DNA of 44,620 nt from Betaproteobacteria bacterium (GTDB lineage Bacteria > Pseudomonadota > Gammaproteobacteria > Burkholderiales > Burkholderiaceae_E): positions 1 to 44,620 of the forward strand of contig VGHA01000018.1 in NCBI GenBank assembly GCA_016868375.1, given 5' to 3'. How positions within the stretch are numbered: the first letter of the stretch is position 1; every line of letters starts with the position of its first letter. Shown here piece by piece: positions 1 through 7,997 of the stretch. Both the position numbers and the translations under genes were made by a program. The notes below the pieces were generated by a model. It saw only the letters and a program-made list of their open reading frames with translations. It did no database searches and was not told where the DNA came from.

Positions 1-1
1 G

Positions 2-613
2 GCGGGCGCCGACCTGATCATCGAAGCGGCCACCGAAAACGAAGCGATCAAGATCAAGATTCTGAAGGGCATCGACGCGATCGCCCGCCCGGGCACGATC
101 ATCGCCACCAACACCTCATCGATTTCCATCACCCGGCTGGCCGCTCAGATCAGCCGGCCCGAACTGTTCGTTGGCATGCACTTTTTCAACCCAGTGCCGG
201 TCATGGCGCTGGTCGAGATCATTCGGGGATTGCGCACCTCGGAACAAACCCTTGAAGCGGTGGCTGAATTGGCCAGGCGGCTGGGCAAAACCCCCATTGG
301 CGTCAAAAACAGTGCCGGGTTCGCGGTCAATCGCATCCTCTGCCCCATGCTGAACGAAGCAATCTTCACTTTCGCGGAGGGCGTTGCAAGCGCCGATGAA
401 ATCGACACCGGCATGCGTCTGGGATGCAACCATCCCATCGGGCCGCTTGCACTCTGCGACATGATCGGGCTCGACGTGCTGCTTGCGGTCATGGATGTGC
501 TGTATAACGCTTTCAAGGATCCCAAGTACCGGCCCGCGCCGCTGCTTCGCGAGATGGTTGATGCCGGTTTGCTCGGCCGCAAAACCGGCCGCGGGTTTTA
601 CAGCTACGCTTGA
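2..613 (+). CDS. 3-hydroxyacyl-CoA dehydrogenase (3-hydroxybutyryl-CoA type), 5' end cut by window
   Basis: This is the C-terminal part of an NAD-dependent 3-hydroxyacyl-CoA dehydrogenase, which oxidises L-3-hydroxyacyl-CoA to 3-oxoacyl-CoA in beta-oxidation-type pathways. The open frame runs from base 2 with no start, so the N-terminal dinucleotide-binding glycine motif lies outside the window. What is visible is the end of the Rossmann domain ([11 protein letters not shown], then [12 protein letters not shown]), the family signature around [17 protein letters not shown], and the C-terminal dimerisation domain with [11 protein letters not shown] and a closing [11 protein letters not shown], where family members usually end. 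The catalytic His is the one in MHFFNP. It may be hbd/paaH-like; the substrate cannot be read from sequence. It lies on the same strand 120 bases before an acyl-CoA ligase, so a shared degradation pathway is plausible. The family call is firm, the exact substrate is not. Confidence 0.93.
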   Translation, partial: AGADLIIEAATENEAIKIKILKGIDAIARPGTIIATNTSSISITRLAAQISRPELFVGMHFFNPVPVMALVEIIRGLRTSEQTLEAVAELARRLGKTPIGVKNSAGFAVNRILCPMLNEAIFTFAEGVASADEIDTGMRLGCNHPIGPLALCDMIGLDVLLAVMDVLYNAFKDPKYRPAPLLREMVDAGLLGRKTGRGFYSYA

Positions 614-733
614 TGCAAATCAGCCGGCGACGCGCAACAGGGGTTTACCCGCTGCGGCCGTTGCCGGTAAGTTCCGGGTAAGCTGGCCGGCGTAGAACGC
701 TGATCCAAACAACACCATGAGGGGACAACGCCG

Positions 734-2725
734 ATGGCTCAGGGGCCCGATGCTGACGAAGCGCGCGTGCTTACGCTTGGCGCAACGACCTTCCCCCAGT
801 TGCTGCTCGAGCACGCCGCCGCGCGCCCGGATGCACCGGCGCTGCGCGAAAAAATCTACGGAATCTGGCAGACCACCAGCTGGCGCGAGCTCGCGGTTCA
901 GGTCGAGGCCATCGCAGCCGGCCTGACCGAGCTCGGCTTTTCAAAAGGCCAGCATCTGGCCATCATCGGTGAGAACCGCCCGCGGCTCTACGCAGCCATG
1001 ATCGCGGTGCAGGCGCTTGGCGGCATCCCGGTTCCCATGTATCAGGATGCGGTGGCCGCCGAAATGGTGTTCGTCTTCCGCAATGCCGAAATTGCTTTCG
1101 CGGTGGTTGAAGATCAGGAACAGACCGACAAGCTGCTCGAGTTGAAGGCGCAGCACGACCTCCTTGCGCATATCGTCTACGACGACCCGCGCGGCCTTCG
1201 CAACTACACCCAACCCGAACTGCTCAGCATGGATTCGCTGATCAGTCGGGGTAAAGATTTCCTCCGCTCGCATCCCGAGCTTCTCAAGCGCAGCGCCGCC
1301 AGCTGTTCGCCCGACGACATCGCGGCGATGTTCTACACTTCGGGCACCACCGGCAACCCCAAGGGCGTGATCCACTCGCATCGCAACCTGATCTCGATGT
1401 CGCGCGCAGCCTCGCAGATGGAGGGCCTCACCAGCGGCGAAGAGGTGCTTGCCTACCTGCCCATGGCCTGGATTGGCCAGAATATTTTTTCGTACTCGCA
1501 GTGGCTTGCCGCAGGGTTCACCGTCAATTGCCCTGAGTCGCAATCCACGGTCTCGGCCGACATGCGCGAGATCGGCCCCAGCTACTATTTCGCGCCGCCC
1601 CGCGTGCTCGAGGCGCTGCTCACGCAGGTCACGATCCGAATGGAGGATGCGGCCGCGCCCAAGCGGGCGCTTTACCGCTATTTCATGGAGGTCGCCCGCC
1701 GGGTTGGCGAGCGCATCCTCAATGGCGACACGACGGTTTCGGTGGCCGACAGGCTGCTCTACCGCGCCGGCGACATTCTGATGTACGGGCCGCTTCGAAA
1801 CGCGCTCGGCATGAGTCGCGTGCGGGTGGCCTACACCGCGGGTGAGGCCATCGGGCCCGACCTGTTCGTGTTCTATCGATCCATCGGCATCAACTTAAAA
1901 CAGCTTTACGGTTCCACCGAAACCGCCGTGTTTGTCTGTGTTCAGCCCAACGGCCAGGTCAAGCCCGATACCGTGGGCCCGCCGATGGACGGGGTCAGCA
2001 TTCGTGTCACTGAAGCAGGCGAAGTGCTCATCCGAAGCCCGGGGCTTCTGCGTGAGTATTACCGCAATGCCCAGGCCACCGCAGAGGTCAAAGACGCTGA
2101 AGGCTGGTATCACACGGGCGATGCCGGCTATCTCGATTCAGACGGTCATCTGCGTATCATCGACCGCGCAAAGGATGTCGGCAAACTCGCTGGCGGCTCG
2201 ATGTTTGCGCCCAAGTATCTCGAGAACAAGCTCAAGTTCTTTCCGTTCATCAAAGAGGCGGTGGCCTTCGGCGACGGTCGCGATCAGGTCATCGCCTTCA
2301 TCAACATTGATTTCGAGGCCTGCGGCAACTGGGCTGAGCGTCGTAACCTGTCCTATACCGGCTACGTCGATCTGGCCTCGCGCCCTGAAATCTATTCCCT
2401 GATCCGCGAGTGTGTTGAGAAGGTGAATGCCGATCTGGCAGCCGACTCCGTGATGAGCGCCTCGCAAATTCATCGCTTCCTGGTGCTGCACAAGGAACTT
2501 GATGCCGATGATGAGGAATTGACCCGCACCCGCAAGGTGCGGCGTGGCTTCATCGCGCAAAAGTATCAGGTGCTGGTCGATGCGCTATATGCCGGCCGCG
2601 ACGAGCAGTTCATCGAGACTCAGGTGCGCTTCGAAGATGGCCGCACCGGCGCGGTGTCGGCGACGCTGCGCCTTGAGAACGCCAAAACCTTCGCGCCCGC
2701 GGCTGCGCAGCAGAGGGCCGCATGA
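734..2725 (+). CDS. AMP-binding acyl-CoA ligase (long-chain fatty acid/aromatic acid type)
   Basis: This 663-residue ANL-superfamily adenylating enzyme should activate a carboxylic acid with ATP to an acyl-AMP and then to the CoA thioester in the cytoplasm. The P-loop motif YTSGTTGNPKGV is at residues 201-212, the aromatic/adenine motif YGSTE near 397, the TGD motif in a YHTGDAGYLDSDG segment near 460, and a candidate catalytic C-terminal Lys in TRTRKVRRG near 603. The length fits long-chain acyl-CoA synthetases. The start at 734 has a GAGGGG ribosome-binding site; an ATG at 717 is in another frame. The stop overlaps livG by four bases (ATGA), so ligase and importer are translationally coupled. 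Large synthetases of this type often sit beside HAAT-type ABC importers, which suggests that the imported substrate is a CoA-activatable acid. The substrate is unknown. Confidence 0.9.
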   Translation: MAQGPDADEARVLTLGATTFPQLLLEHAAARPDAPALREKIYGIWQTTSWRELAVQVEAIAAGLTELGFSKGQHLAIIGENRPRLYAAMIAVQALGGIPVPMYQDAVAAEMVFVFRNAEIAFAVVEDQEQTDKLLELKAQHDLLAHIVYDDPRGLRNYTQPELLSMDSLISRGKDFLRSHPELLKRSAASCSPDDIAAMFYTSGTTGNPKGVIHSHRNLISMSRAASQMEGLTSGEEVLAYLPMAWIGQNIFSYSQWLAAGFTVNCPESQSTVSADMREIGPSYYFAPPRVLEALLTQVTIRMEDAAAPKRALYRYFMEVARRVGERILNGDTTVSVADRLLYRAGDILMYGPLRNALGMSRVRVAYTAGEAIGPDLFVFYRSIGINLKQLYGSTETAVFVCVQPNGQVKPDTVGPPMDGVSIRVTEAGEVLIRSPGLLREYYRNAQATAEVKDAEGWYHTGDAGYLDSDGHLRIIDRAKDVGKLAGGSMFAPKYLENKLKFFPFIKEAVAFGDGRDQVIAFINIDFEACGNWAERRNLSYTGYVDLASRPEIYSLIRECVEKVNADLAADSVMSASQIHRFLVLHKELDADDEELTRTRKVRRGFIAQKYQVLVDALYAGRDEQFIETQVRFEDGRTGAVSATLRLENAKTFAPAAAQQRAA

Positions 2726-3507
2726 ACCATCGCAACATCGGCGAAGTCATTCTCGATCTTCGCAACATCTCGCTGTCATTTGGCGGCGTCAAGGCGCTTA
2801 CCGATATTTCGTTTGATGTTCGCGAGCACGAGATTCGCGCCATCATCGGCCCCAACGGCGCTGGCAAAAGTTCGATGCTCAATGTGATCAGCGGCGTCTA
2901 CACCCCGCAGCAGGGCGAAATCATTTTCCGCGGCGAGCATCACACGCACACCGACCCGCATGCGATGGCCGCAAACGGCGTGGCGCGCACCTTCCAGAGC
3001 CTGGCCCTCTTCAAGGGCATGTCTGTGCTCGACAACATCATGACCGGGCGCACGCTCAAGATGCGCACCAACCTCCTGCAGCAGGCGTTCTGGAAAGGCG
3101 CAGCCGAGCGCGAAGAAATCGAGCATCGCGAATTCTGTGAGCGCATCATCGATTTCCTGCAGATCCAACCCTATCGCAAAACCCCGGTGGGGCGCCTGCC
3201 CTACGGCCTTCAGAAGCGGGTCGACCTGGGACGCGCGCTTGCCATGGAGCCGTCGCTCCTGCTGCTCGACGAACCGATGGCCGGCATGAACGTTGAAGAA
3301 AAGCAGGACATGAGCCGCTTCGTGCTCGATGTCAATGACGAGTTTGGCACCACCATCGTGCTGATCGAGCACGATATGGGCGTGGTCATGGACATCTCAG
3401 ACCGGGTGGTGGTGCTCGATTACGGCAAGAAGATTGGCGATGGCACGCCCGATGAAGTTCGCAGCAACCAGAACGTGATCGACGCGTACCTGGGCGTTGC
3501 GCACTAG
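2722..3507 (+). CDS. livG: HAAT-family ABC transporter ATP-binding protein (LivG type)
   Basis: This is one of two ATPase subunits of a branched-chain-amino-acid-type ABC importer, acting at the cytoplasmic face of the membrane. The 261-residue protein has Walker A GPNGAGKSS at residues 43-51, the LivG-type signature LPYGLQKRVDLGRAL, Walker B LLLLDEP followed by MAGMN, and a switch His in LIEHDMGVVMDISDRV. LivG proteins usually run about 255 residues, so this one is full length. It begins inside the stop codon of the acyl-CoA ligase (ATGA) and is followed after 17 bases by livH. Substrates of this family include branched-chain amino acids, urea, amides and aromatic acids, and the ligases on both sides argue for an organic acid here. 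The family is certain, the substrate inferred. Confidence 0.93.
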   Translation: MNHRNIGEVILDLRNISLSFGGVKALTDISFDVREHEIRAIIGPNGAGKSSMLNVISGVYTPQQGEIIFRGEHHTHTDPHAMAANGVARTFQSLALFKGMSVLDNIMTGRTLKMRTNLLQQAFWKGAAEREEIEHREFCERIIDFLQIQPYRKTPVGRLPYGLQKRVDLGRALAMEPSLLLLDEPMAGMNVEEKQDMSRFVLDVNDEFGTTIVLIEHDMGVVMDISDRVVVLDYGKKIGDGTPDEVRSNQNVIDAYLGVAH

Positions 3508-3524
3508 GCGCAGGAGGCCTCCGA

Positions 3525-4454
3525 ATGGGATTTTTCATCGAAGTGGTGCTGGGCGGCCTGATGGCGGGCGTCCTCTATTCGCTGGTGGCGCTCGGCTTCG
3601 TGCTGATCTTCAAGGCCTCGGGTGTGTTCAATTTCGCGCAGGGCGCCATGGTGCTGTTTGCAGCACTTGCCATGGCGCGGCTGGCCGAATGGTTGCCAGG
3701 CCTGCTGGGCTTTGAGAGCCTGCTGCTCGCCAATCTTCTGGCCTTCGTGCTGGCCGCGCTCATCATGGTGGTGGTCGCCCAGGGCATCGAACGGATAGTG
3801 CTGCGGCCGCTGGTGAACCAGGAGGGGGTCACGCTGCTGATGGCCACGCTGGGTGTCACCTACTTTCTCGATGGTTTCGGCCAGACCATCTGGGGCTCGG
3901 ACATCTACGAGATCAATCTGGGTCTGTCCAAAGATCCGCTGCTGGTGCTGGGCAATATCTTCGAGGGCGGCATCCTGCTCAATCGCGACGACATCGCCGC
4001 AGCGCTGATTGCTGTCGCGCTGGTGCTGGTCCTGGCAATCTTTTTTCAGAAAACCGCTACCGGGCGTGCGCTTCGCGCCGTCGCCGATGACCACCAGGCC
4101 GCCCAGTCGATCGGCATCCCGCTTAACCGGATCTGGGTCATCGTGTGGGCGGTCGCTGGCTTCACGGCGCTGGTAGCTGGCATGGTCTGGGGCAGCAAAC
4201 TCGGCGTGCAGTTCTCGCTCGCCATCCTGGCGCTGAAGGCGCTGCCGGTGGTCATTGTGGGCGGCTTTACCTCGGTCCCGGGTGCCATCATTGGAGGGCT
4301 TCTCATCGGGCTGGGCGAAAAAGTCGCCGAGGTCTACCTGGGCCCGATCATCGGTGGCGGGCTCGAAAACTGGTTTGCGTACGCGGTTGCGCTCACCGTC
4401 CTGCTGGTACGGCCTCAGGGGCTGTTCGGCGAACGCATTATCGATCGCGTGTAA
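3525..4454 (+). CDS. livH: HAAT-family ABC transporter permease (LivH type)
   Basis: First membrane subunit of the importer, 309 residues and full length for LivH. The sequence is strongly hydrophobic, with the N-terminal family pattern GVLYSLVALGFVLIFKASG followed by VFNFAQGAMVL. The EAA-like cytoplasmic loop is at TGRALRAVADDHQAAQSIGI near residues 180-200, where the ATPases dock. The start at 3525 is preceded by a strong AGGAGG ribosome-binding site. It pairs with the LivM subunit that begins 16 bases after its stop. The order ligase-livG-livH-livM-binding protein-livF, with livF last and apart from livG, differs from the E. coli livKHMGF order but is common in catabolic gene clusters. Substrate unknown. 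Confidence 0.93.
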   Translation: MGFFIEVVLGGLMAGVLYSLVALGFVLIFKASGVFNFAQGAMVLFAALAMARLAEWLPGLLGFESLLLANLLAFVLAALIMVVVAQGIERIVLRPLVNQEGVTLLMATLGVTYFLDGFGQTIWGSDIYEINLGLSKDPLLVLGNIFEGGILLNRDDIAAALIAVALVLVLAIFFQKTATGRALRAVADDHQAAQSIGIPLNRIWVIVWAVAGFTALVAGMVWGSKLGVQFSLAILALKALPVVIVGGFTSVPGAIIGGLLIGLGEKVAEVYLGPIIGGGLENWFAYAVALTVLLVRPQGLFGERIIDRV

Positions 4455-4470
4455 TCAAGAGGCTCTGACG

Positions 4471-5535
4471 ATGCTCTACCGCGAAAACGGCCAGTTCAAG
4501 ACGCGCTACGGCGCAGACCAGCAGATCTTTCCGATCGTCCAGGACCGGTGGCTGGTGTTGGCGCTGATCGCATTTGCCTTCATCGGCGTACCGATGCTCG
4601 CAAGCGAATACACCTTTCGAGCCATTCTGATTCCGTTCGTCATCCTGTCGCTGGCCGCACTCGGCCTTAATTTGCTGGTGGGGTATTGCGGACAAATCTC
4701 TCTTGGGTCGGGAGCGTTCATGGCAGTGGGCGCTTACATTGCATATAACGCCTACACCCGAATCCCTGGCATGCCGGTCATCGGCGCCTTCCTGATCGGT
4801 GGGCTGGCCGCAATGCTGGTGGGCATTGTGTTCGGCATTCCCAGTCTTCGAATCCGGGGGCTGTATCTGGCGGTGGCCACGCTTGCCGCGCAGTTTTTTT
4901 CAGATTGGGTGTTCGCCCGTATCGCCTGGTTTACCAACTACTCGGCCTCAGGGTCGGTGTCGGTGCCCACGTTATCGGTGGCGGGCATCACGCTGGACAC
5001 CCCGCAATCCAAGTACCTGTTCTGCCTTGCCATCGTTACCGTGATGGCGCTGGCAGCCAAAAACATTGTTCGGGGCCATTTTGGCCGCTCCTGGATGGCA
5101 ATCCGCGATATGGACGTCGCCGCCACGGTGATCGGCATTCGCCCCATGGTTGCCAAGCTGTCGGCCTTTGCGGTCAGTTCGTTCGTGATCGGCGTGGCAG
5201 GCGCCATGTGGGCGTTCATCCACCTGGGCTCCTGGGAGCCGCTCGCCTTCGATGTCAATCGTTCGCTCAACCTGCTCTTCATGATCATCATCGGCGGCAT
5301 GGGCTCGATCATGGGCAGCTTCTTTGGCGCGGCCTTCATCGTGGTGCTGCCGATCATGCTCAATCAGGTGCCCGCCTGGATGGGTGTACCCATCTCCACA
5401 GCCCTAGCCTCACACCTTGAATTTATGATCTTTGGCGCATTGATCGTATTCTTTCTGATCGTGGAGCCGCATGGGCTCGCGCGGCTATGGTCAATCGGCA
5501 AGGAAAAGCTCCGGTTGTGGCCATTTCCCCACTAG
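4471..5535 (+). CDS. livM: HAAT-family ABC transporter permease (LivM type)
   Basis: Second membrane subunit, 354 residues. I place the start at the ATG at 4471, preceded by AAGAGG, and not at a longer in-frame opening at 4255 that would lie inside livH. The first predicted membrane segment (WLVLALIAFAFIGVPML) begins about 30 residues in. The family pattern LGLNLLVGYCGQISLGSGAFMAVGAY is near residues 62-90, and the docking loop is GRSWMAIRDMDVAATVIGI. The tail is a short cytoplasmic stretch after FFLIVEPHGLARLW. LivM and LivH form the translocation pore as a heterodimer. A strong intercistronic hairpin follows the stop codon before the binding-protein gene. Confidence 0.93.
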   Translation: MLYRENGQFKTRYGADQQIFPIVQDRWLVLALIAFAFIGVPMLASEYTFRAILIPFVILSLAALGLNLLVGYCGQISLGSGAFMAVGAYIAYNAYTRIPGMPVIGAFLIGGLAAMLVGIVFGIPSLRIRGLYLAVATLAAQFFSDWVFARIAWFTNYSASGSVSVPTLSVAGITLDTPQSKYLFCLAIVTVMALAAKNIVRGHFGRSWMAIRDMDVAATVIGIRPMVAKLSAFAVSSFVIGVAGAMWAFIHLGSWEPLAFDVNRSLNLLFMIIIGGMGSIMGSFFGAAFIVVLPIMLNQVPAWMGVPISTALASHLEFMIFGALIVFFLIVEPHGLARLWSIGKEKLRLWPFPH

Positions 5536-5546
5536 GCGTTCTGAGC

Positions 5547-5575
5547 GCGTTGCTGCGGCGAGCCGGCAGCAGCGC
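5547..5575 (+). promoter_or_regulatory. Intercistronic hairpin before the binding-protein gene
   Basis: Bases 5547-5556 (GCGTTGCTGC) pair with 5566-5575 (GCAGCAGCGC) to give a ten-pair stem with one G-U pair and a nine-base loop. It lies 11 bases after the livM stop and 52 bases before the binding-protein start. No T-run follows, so it is not a typical intrinsic terminator. Hairpins here in binding-protein operons often act as mRNA stability or processing sites that raise the binding protein over the membrane subunits; that role is inferred. Confidence 0.45.
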
Positions 5576-5627
5576 CTGATAGCAGGTTGATGGGCTCGAA
5601 CATTGATGTAACAACAAGGAGGTTTCG

Positions 5628-6998
5628 ATGAGAGAGATCAAAGCGGCCCGCATTCTGGCCGCCACCGCGCTGGCAGCCGGTCTGATGGCGCTTGCGCCCA
5701 CCGCCGCGCAGGCGCAGGCCAAGGGGGCGCCCGCTGCGTCAGGCGCCAAAGAGCAGTTCTTCCCGCTGCTCGTCTATCGCACCGGGCCCTACGCGCCCAA
5801 CGGCGTACCGTTTGCCAATGGCATGGCCGATTACTACAAGATGCTGAACGCCCGCGATGGCGGCATCGGCGGCATACGGCTCACCATGGAAGAGTGCGAA
5901 ACCGGCTACGCCACCGACCGCGGTGTCGAGTGCTACGAGCGCTTAAAGGGTAAGGGCCCCACCGGCGCAACAGCGGTTCACCCCCTGTCCACTGGCATCA
6001 CCTTCGCGCTTACCGACAAGGTGCCCACCGACAAGATTCCGCTGATCACCGCCGGCTACGGCCGCTCTGAATCGGCCAACGGTGAAGTGTTCAAATGGAA
6101 CTTCATCCTGGGCGGCAGTTATTGGGTAGCCGCTGACATCCTGGTACAGCATATCGGGTCGCTCGAAGGCGGTCTCGACCGGCTGAAGGGCAAGAAGATC
6201 GCGCTGGTGTATCACGACTCGCCATTTGGTAAAGAGCCAATCACGCTGCTGCAGGAACGCGCGAAGATGCACGGCTATCAGCTGATCCTGATTCCGGTCA
6301 CGCATCCCGGCGTTGAGCAGAAAGCGGCCTGGCTGCAGGTTCGTCGTGATCGTCCTGACTATGTGTTCCTGTGGGGGTGGGGCGTCATGAACTCCACCGC
6401 GGTCAAGGAAGCGATTGCCACCGGTTACCCGCGCGAGAAGATGTACGGTGTCTGGTGGTCGGGCGCCGAGCCCGATATCGTGCCGGCAGGCGATGGTGGC
6501 AAGGGCTACAACGCGCTGACCTTCATGGCGCCGGCAGGCACCAGCCGCGTCCACCAGGACATCTTCCGGCATCTGCACGACAAGGGTCAGAGCTCGGGTC
6601 CGCGCGATGAAGTCGGGCAGGTGCTCTATAACCGCGGAATGACCGCTGCGGCAGTCACGGCGGAAGCGGTTCGCGTTGCACAGGAGCGCTACGGCAAGCG
6701 GTCGCTGACCGGCGAAGAAGTGCGCTGGGGTCTTGAGAACCTCAACATCGATACCGCCCGAATCAAGCAACTCGGATTTGAAGGTCTCATGCAACCGCTC
6801 AGCACCAGCTGCCGCGACCACATGGGTGGCAACAGCGCGCAGATCCACAGCTGGGATGGCAAGAAGTGGGTTGTCGCGCCCAAGGTGTACGAAGCCGACA
6901 TGCAGATCCTCAAGCCGATGCAGGATGCCTTTGCAGCGCGGTATGCGGCCGAAAAGAAGATTCAGCCGCGTGACTGCGCGAAAGAGGCTTCAAACTGA
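5628..6998 (+). CDS. ABC transporter periplasmic substrate-binding protein (HAAT family)
   Basis: A 456-residue periplasmic binding protein, the substrate-capturing part of the importer. The N-terminus (basic MREIKAAR, hydrophobic core ILAATALAAGLMALAPTA, then AQAQA) is a clear Sec signal peptide cut near residues 29-31. The mature part matches the type-1 periplasmic fold used by LivK/LivJ-like proteins, with a segment FPLLVYRTGPYAPNG lining the expected ligand cleft and GKKIALVYHDSPFGKE starting the second lobe. It is longer than E. coli LivK (about 370 residues), as in the branch found in catabolic clusters. A near-perfect AAGGAGG ribosome-binding site precedes the ATG, and strong inverted repeats lie on both sides of the gene, consistent with higher expression than the membrane subunits. 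It could bind an aromatic or branched organic acid rather than an amino acid. Confidence 0.9.
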   Translation: MREIKAARILAATALAAGLMALAPTAAQAQAKGAPAASGAKEQFFPLLVYRTGPYAPNGVPFANGMADYYKMLNARDGGIGGIRLTMEECETGYATDRGVECYERLKGKGPTGATAVHPLSTGITFALTDKVPTDKIPLITAGYGRSESANGEVFKWNFILGGSYWVAADILVQHIGSLEGGLDRLKGKKIALVYHDSPFGKEPITLLQERAKMHGYQLILIPVTHPGVEQKAAWLQVRRDRPDYVFLWGWGVMNSTAVKEAIATGYPREKMYGVWWSGAEPDIVPAGDGGKGYNALTFMAPAGTSRVHQDIFRHLHDKGQSSGPRDEVGQVLYNRGMTAAAVTAEAVRVAQERYGKRSLTGEEVRWGLENLNIDTARIKQLGFEGLMQPLSTSCRDHMGGNSAQIHSWDGKKWVVAPKVYEADMQILKPMQDAFAARYAAEKKIQPRDCAKEASN

Positions 6999-7113
6999 TC
7001 GGTCAGATCCTGCCGCCGCACTTTGCATCCGGCGGCCCCTCGGGCTTGCCGCGCCTCGCGCGCGACGGCCCGCTCGTCGCGACAGCCCCCCGGCTGCCGC
7101 GGCGCGCTGACCC

Positions 7114-7133
7114 GGACCGGGCGCGCCCGGTCC
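7114..7133 (+). promoter_or_regulatory. 20-bp perfect palindrome between binding-protein gene and livF
   Basis: GGACCGGGCGCGCCCGGTCC is a perfect palindrome 28 bases upstream of the livF GTG start and about 115 bases after the binding-protein stop. As RNA it could form a very stable GC hairpin (an eight-pair stem if four bases form the loop). No T-run follows. A smaller potential hairpin (CAGCC...GGCTG) lies just upstream around 7083-7096. It may partly attenuate livF or protect the upstream message; a DNA-binding role is also possible. Confidence 0.45.
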
Positions 7134-7161
7134 CGCTCAGCGTTCATCCCGGGAGACAGTC

Positions 7162-7965
7162 GTGAGCAGTCCCTTGCTGGTCGTCAACGGCATCGAGGTC
7201 ATCTACAACCACGTGATCCTGGTGCTCAAAGGCGTGTCGCTTCAGGTGCCAGAGGGTGGCGTGGTGGCACTTTTGGGCGGCAACGGCGCGGGTAAAACCA
7301 CCACGCTGCGCGCAATCTCGAACCTGCTGAAAGGCGAGCGCGGCGAGGTTACCAAGGGTTCGATCCGCTATCGCGACGAGCCGATCGCCCATCTGACGCC
7401 CGCCGATCTGGTCAAGCGGGGCGTGATTCAGGTCATGGAAGGCCGGCGCTGCTTTGGCCATTTAACCGTCGAAGAAAATCTGCTCACCGGCACCTACACA
7501 CGCAGTCTGTCGCGGGCCGAGTCCGCTACGGCACTCGAGCGGGTCTATCACTATTTCCCTCGCTTAAAGACCCGGCGCAATTCGCAGGCCGGCTATACCT
7601 CGGGCGGCGAGCAGCAGATGACAGCGGTTGGGCGCGCCCTCATGGCCAATCCCAAAATGATCCTGCTCGATGAGCCTTCAATGGGGCTTGCGCCGCAGAT
7701 CCTCGCCGAGATCTTTGCGATCGTGCGCGATTTGAACCAGAAAGAAAAAGTGAGCTTTCTGCTTGCAGAACAGAACACCAACGTGGCGCTCAAGAACTCC
7801 GACTACGGCTACATCCTGGAAAACGGCCGCATCGTCATGGACGGCCCGGCCAAAGATCTCGCCGAGAACGAGGATGTCAAAGAGTTTTATCTGGGCGTGG
7901 CCAAGGAAGGCCGCAAATCCTTCCGCGACATCAAGTCCTATCGGCGACGCAAGCGCTGGCTTTAA
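7162..7965 (+). CDS. livF: HAAT-family ABC transporter ATP-binding protein (LivF type)
   Basis: Second ATPase of the importer, 267 residues, somewhat longer than E. coli LivF (237) because of a basic C-terminal tail (FRDIKSYRRRKRW). The start is a GTG at 7162 with a GGGAGA ribosome-binding site. Walker A is GGNGAGKTT at residues 39-47, the ABC signature is SGGEQQMTAVGRALM, Walker B is MILLDEP followed by the LivF-typical SMGLAPQI, and the switch region is LLAEQNTNVAL. It is separated from the binding-protein gene by 163 bases with strong hairpin potential and followed by the PaaK-like gene after 32 bases. It should form a heterodimer with LivG. Confidence 0.92.
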   Translation: MSSPLLVVNGIEVIYNHVILVLKGVSLQVPEGGVVALLGGNGAGKTTTLRAISNLLKGERGEVTKGSIRYRDEPIAHLTPADLVKRGVIQVMEGRRCFGHLTVEENLLTGTYTRSLSRAESATALERVYHYFPRLKTRRNSQAGYTSGGEQQMTAVGRALMANPKMILLDEPSMGLAPQILAEIFAIVRDLNQKEKVSFLLAEQNTNVALKNSDYGYILENGRIVMDGPAKDLAENEDVKEFYLGVAKEGRKSFRDIKSYRRRKRWL

Positions 7966-7997
7966 GCGATAGCCCCTCCACGAGCGAAGAGTCCGTG

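Noticed and set aside
4255-4470. Upstream extension of livM
   Set aside because: It lies inside livH in another frame; the hydrophobic LivM sequence begins only after the ATG at 4471, which has a ribosome-binding site.
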